Assembly (NCBI GenBank): GCA_963754265.1
Contig: CAVWFB010000017.1
Span: 124,001 to 188,000, forward strand
Direction: 5' to 3'
Origin: AC-32 sp963754265
GTDB lineage: Bacteria > Actinomycetota > Thermoleophilia > Gaiellales > Gaiellaceae
DNA length: 64,000 nucleotides
In this document: piece after piece, positions 62,323-64,000 of the stretch
Numbering within the stretch: the first letter of the stretch is position 1
Layout of the letters: every line of letters starts with the position of its first letter
Program-made: the position numbers and the translations under genes
Notes under the pieces: model-generated
Told to the model about the DNA's origin: nothing
Database searches by the model: none
What the model saw: the letters and a program-made list of their open reading frames with translations, nothing else

Positions 62323-62884
62323 ATGCAGGAGGTCGTGCTCGTCCGCCACGGAGAGACCGAGTGGAGTCGGGAGCTCAAGCACACGGGGCGGACCGACGTG
62401 CCGCTCACCGAGGAGGGCGAGCGGCAGGCGCGGGGCCTGGCGGAGGCCTTTGCACGGCCGCGAGTTCGCGCTCGTGCTCTCGAGCCCGCTCCGGCGGGCG
62501 GTCGAGACCGCTCGCCTGGCCGGCTTCGAGCCCGAGTTGCGCGACGAGTTGATGGAGTGGGACTACGGCGACTACGAGGGCCGCCGCACCGCGGAGATCC
62601 GCGAGGAGATCCCGGACTGGACGATCTGGCGCTACGGCGCCGCCAACGGCGAGAGCCCCGAGGAGGTCGCCGCCCGCGCCAACCGCGTGATCGCCGAGAT
62701 CCGCGCAGTCGACGGGGACGTGCTCGTCTTCGCCCACGGCCACCTGCTGCGCGTGCTCGCGGCGCGCTGGCTCGAGCTGGACGCGAGGGACGGACGCCTC
62801 TTCGCGCTCGACGCGGGCACGCTCAGCGCGCTCGGCTACGAGCGGGAGCAGCCGGTCATCCGCAGCTGGAACGCGGCGTCGTGA
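62323..62884 (+). CDS. Histidine phosphatase superfamily (phosphoglycerate-mutase-like) protein (one apparent frameshift)
   Basis: ATG 62323. VVLVRHGETEWSRELKHTGR carries the phospho-acceptor His9 in RHG, and FALVLSSPLRRAVETARLAG, LMEWDYGDYEG and VLVFAHGHLLRVLAARWLEL give the other catalytic Arg, Glu and His. The frame changes near 62451, where TTT should be TT (AEAL-HGREFALVL). Corrected length is 186 residues. Substrate could be a sugar phosphate, alpha-ribazole phosphate or similar. GTGA overlap with the hydrolase. Confidence 0.85.
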
Positions 62885-63640
62885 GCCGCGACAGCGAGGA
62901 CATCCTCACCGACCCGCCTCCGCCGCCGGCGGACGCGCGCCTCGCGTACGGGCCGGAACCGCTCCAGTTCGGCGACCTGCGCCTTCCCGAGGGCGCTGAG
63001 CCCGCCGCTCGCGGTCGTGCTCCACGGCGGCTACTGGAAGGCGACCTACAACCTGATCCACACGGGGCACATGTGTCGCGCGTTGACCGAGGCCGGGATC
63101 GCAAGCTGGAACGTCGAGTACCGCAGCGTGGGCGTCCCCGACGGGATGTGGCCATCGGCCGGGAACGACGTCGCGCTGGCGGTGGAGTTCGTCCGCGAGC
63201 TGCCGGTCGACCAGGAGCGCGTCGTGCTCGTCGGGCATTCGGCCGGCGGCCAGCTCGCACTCTGGGCCGGGAAGCGGGCGAAGCTGCCCGTGGTGGCGCT
63301 GGCGCCGGTCTCCGACGTGCGCGACTCCGCCGCCCGCACCGGCCCCGACGGTCCGCCCGCGAGGTTCATGGCGCCGGAGCACTTCGCCGACGGCTCGCCC
63401 CTGGAGCTGCTCCCGCTCGGCGTCCCGCAGATCGTGATCCACGGCACCGAGGACGACAGCGTTCCCTACGAGATGAGCGAGCGCTACGTCGAAGCCGCGG
63501 CCGGCGAGGCCGAGCTGGTCACGCTCGAGGGCTGCGGCCACTTCGAGCCGATCGACCCGCTCTCCTCGGAGTGGCCGCAGGTCAGATCCGCGATCGAGCG
63601 CCTGCTCGGAGCTCCCGGGTCAGGCGCTCCGCCTCGCTGA
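62881..63640 (+). CDS. Alpha/beta hydrolase (esterase / kynurenine-formamidase-like, one apparent frameshift)
   Basis: GTG 62881. VVLHGGYWKATYNLIHTGHM is the oxyanion-hole HGGYW motif, VVLVGHSAGGQLALWAG the nucleophile serine, IHGTEDDSVPYEMSERYVEA the acid, and LEGCGHFEPIDP the catalytic histidine, so the triad is complete. The frame changes near 63003, before PPLAVVLHGG. Corrected length is about 252. HGGYW is typical of kynurenine formamidase-like esterases, but no kynurenine genes are nearby. Its tail overlaps the opposing regulator gene by 59 bases. Confidence 0.8.
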
Positions 63641-64000
63641 CCGGGTCGCCCTCGAGCAGCGTCGCCCCGGCCTTCCTGGCCAGCTCGGACGAGGCACCCG
63701 CTCCCGCGAGGGAGAGCGGCGCCACCTGCGCCAGCGTCGCGAGATCCGGCAGCACGTCCTCGAGCCGCTCGGCGGTTGAGCCGGCGACCACCACGCGATC
63801 GGGCCGCAGCTCCCGCGCTTCCTCTCGAGCGCCGACAGCGGCGTGTCCTGGCCGAGGTAGGTGATCCGCCAGCCGCGGTTGCGCAGCGCGAGGCCGAAAG
63901 CGATCAGCGCGAGGTCGTGCTGCTCCAGGGGCGCACAGGCGAGCAGCGCGTGCGGGCCGGCGCCTTCGCCCCAGCCGCGGGCGAGCCCGAAGAGCCTGCC
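63582..64000 (-). CDS. B12-binding-domain regulator, C-terminal part (partial, one apparent frameshift)
   Basis: The gene enters from the right edge. The minus strand reads HALLACAPLEQHDLALIAFG followed by RNRGWRITYLGQDTPLSAL, matching the cobalamin-binding domain of MerR-family regulators such as CarH/LitR. The E-x-H motif supplies the histidine. The remainder (RVVVAGSTAERLEDVLPDLA to the stop at 63582) is in another frame, with a shift near 63825. The DNA-binding part lies outside the window, so MerR membership is inferred. These regulators sense light or B12. Confidence 0.7.
   Translation of the reverse strand, partial: QALRARPRLGRRRRPARAARLCAPGAARPRADRFRPRAAQPRLADHLPRPGHAAVGAREEARELRPDRVVVAGSTAERLEDVLPDLATLAQVAPLSLAGAGASSELARKAGATLLEGDPVSEAERLTRELRAGARSRI

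Noticed and set aside
1..64000. CRISPR arrays, insertion sequences, integrases, attachment sites, tRNA and rRNA genes
   Set aside because: No regularly spaced repeats, transposase or integrase motifs, or recognisable tRNA/rRNA segments were seen on either strand.

Overview
The window is a GC-rich actinobacterial chromosome segment. Three things point to the class Thermoleophilia (Solirubrobacterales/Gaiellales type): a complete coenzyme F420 operon, heme genes of the actinobacterial kind, and many starts with a TANNNT box 6-9 bases upstream, which suggests leaderless mRNA. The taxon is an inference. No rRNA, tRNA, CRISPR array, insertion sequence or integrase was seen, and no gene-free stretch exceeds about 140 bases.

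Layout. 1-5556: glycosyltransferases (GTs), an ATP-grasp ligase, a sugar-phosphate transferase, a FemAB/GNAT protein and MscL with an added zinc ribbon. 5694-10231: two PQQ-type beta-propeller proteins, a Wzz-like protein and a GT2. 10268-11385: a two-gene cassette with its own consensus promoter that reads as a split borosin system (RiPP precursor with borosin-binding domain plus alpha-N-methyltransferase). 11366-14560: a 1064-residue class III cyclase/ATPase/TPR regulator. 14693-49034: a very large surface-polysaccharide region with nucleotide-sugar enzymes, many GT2/GT4 enzymes, two priming transferases (one more at 2395), a flippase, a glucuronyl C5-epimerase, several SAM methyltransferases and two GT-C membrane proteins. 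49071-53008: a Wzm/Wzt-type ABC exporter whose two genes are separated by hemE and hemH. 53283-58208: a PHP/PolX-like protein divergent from cofC-cofD-npdG-cofE and a DUF6328 membrane protein. 58171-62281 (minus strand): a PLP decarboxylase with a C-terminal cyclic-nucleotide domain, an MFS carrier with the same type of domain, and an agmatinase-family enzyme. The end holds a histidine phosphatase, an alpha/beta hydrolase and a partial B12-binding regulator.

How it fits together. The dominant theme is building and exporting a complex cell-surface glycan. Priming transferases load a lipid, GTs and methyltransferases elaborate the chain, a uronate epimerase and UDP-xylose-synthase-like enzyme supply or edit uronic-acid chemistry, and both a flippase and an ABC exporter are present. 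Tight ATGA, GTGA, TGATG and apparently CTGA overlaps indicate long translationally coupled operons.

Caution. From about 17.6 kb onward many otherwise intact genes are split by single-base indels, often in short C, G or T runs. I read most of these as sequence or assembly errors and report such genes as one feature with the shift position. The borosin, F420, cyclase and 1-17.6 kb regions show no such breaks.
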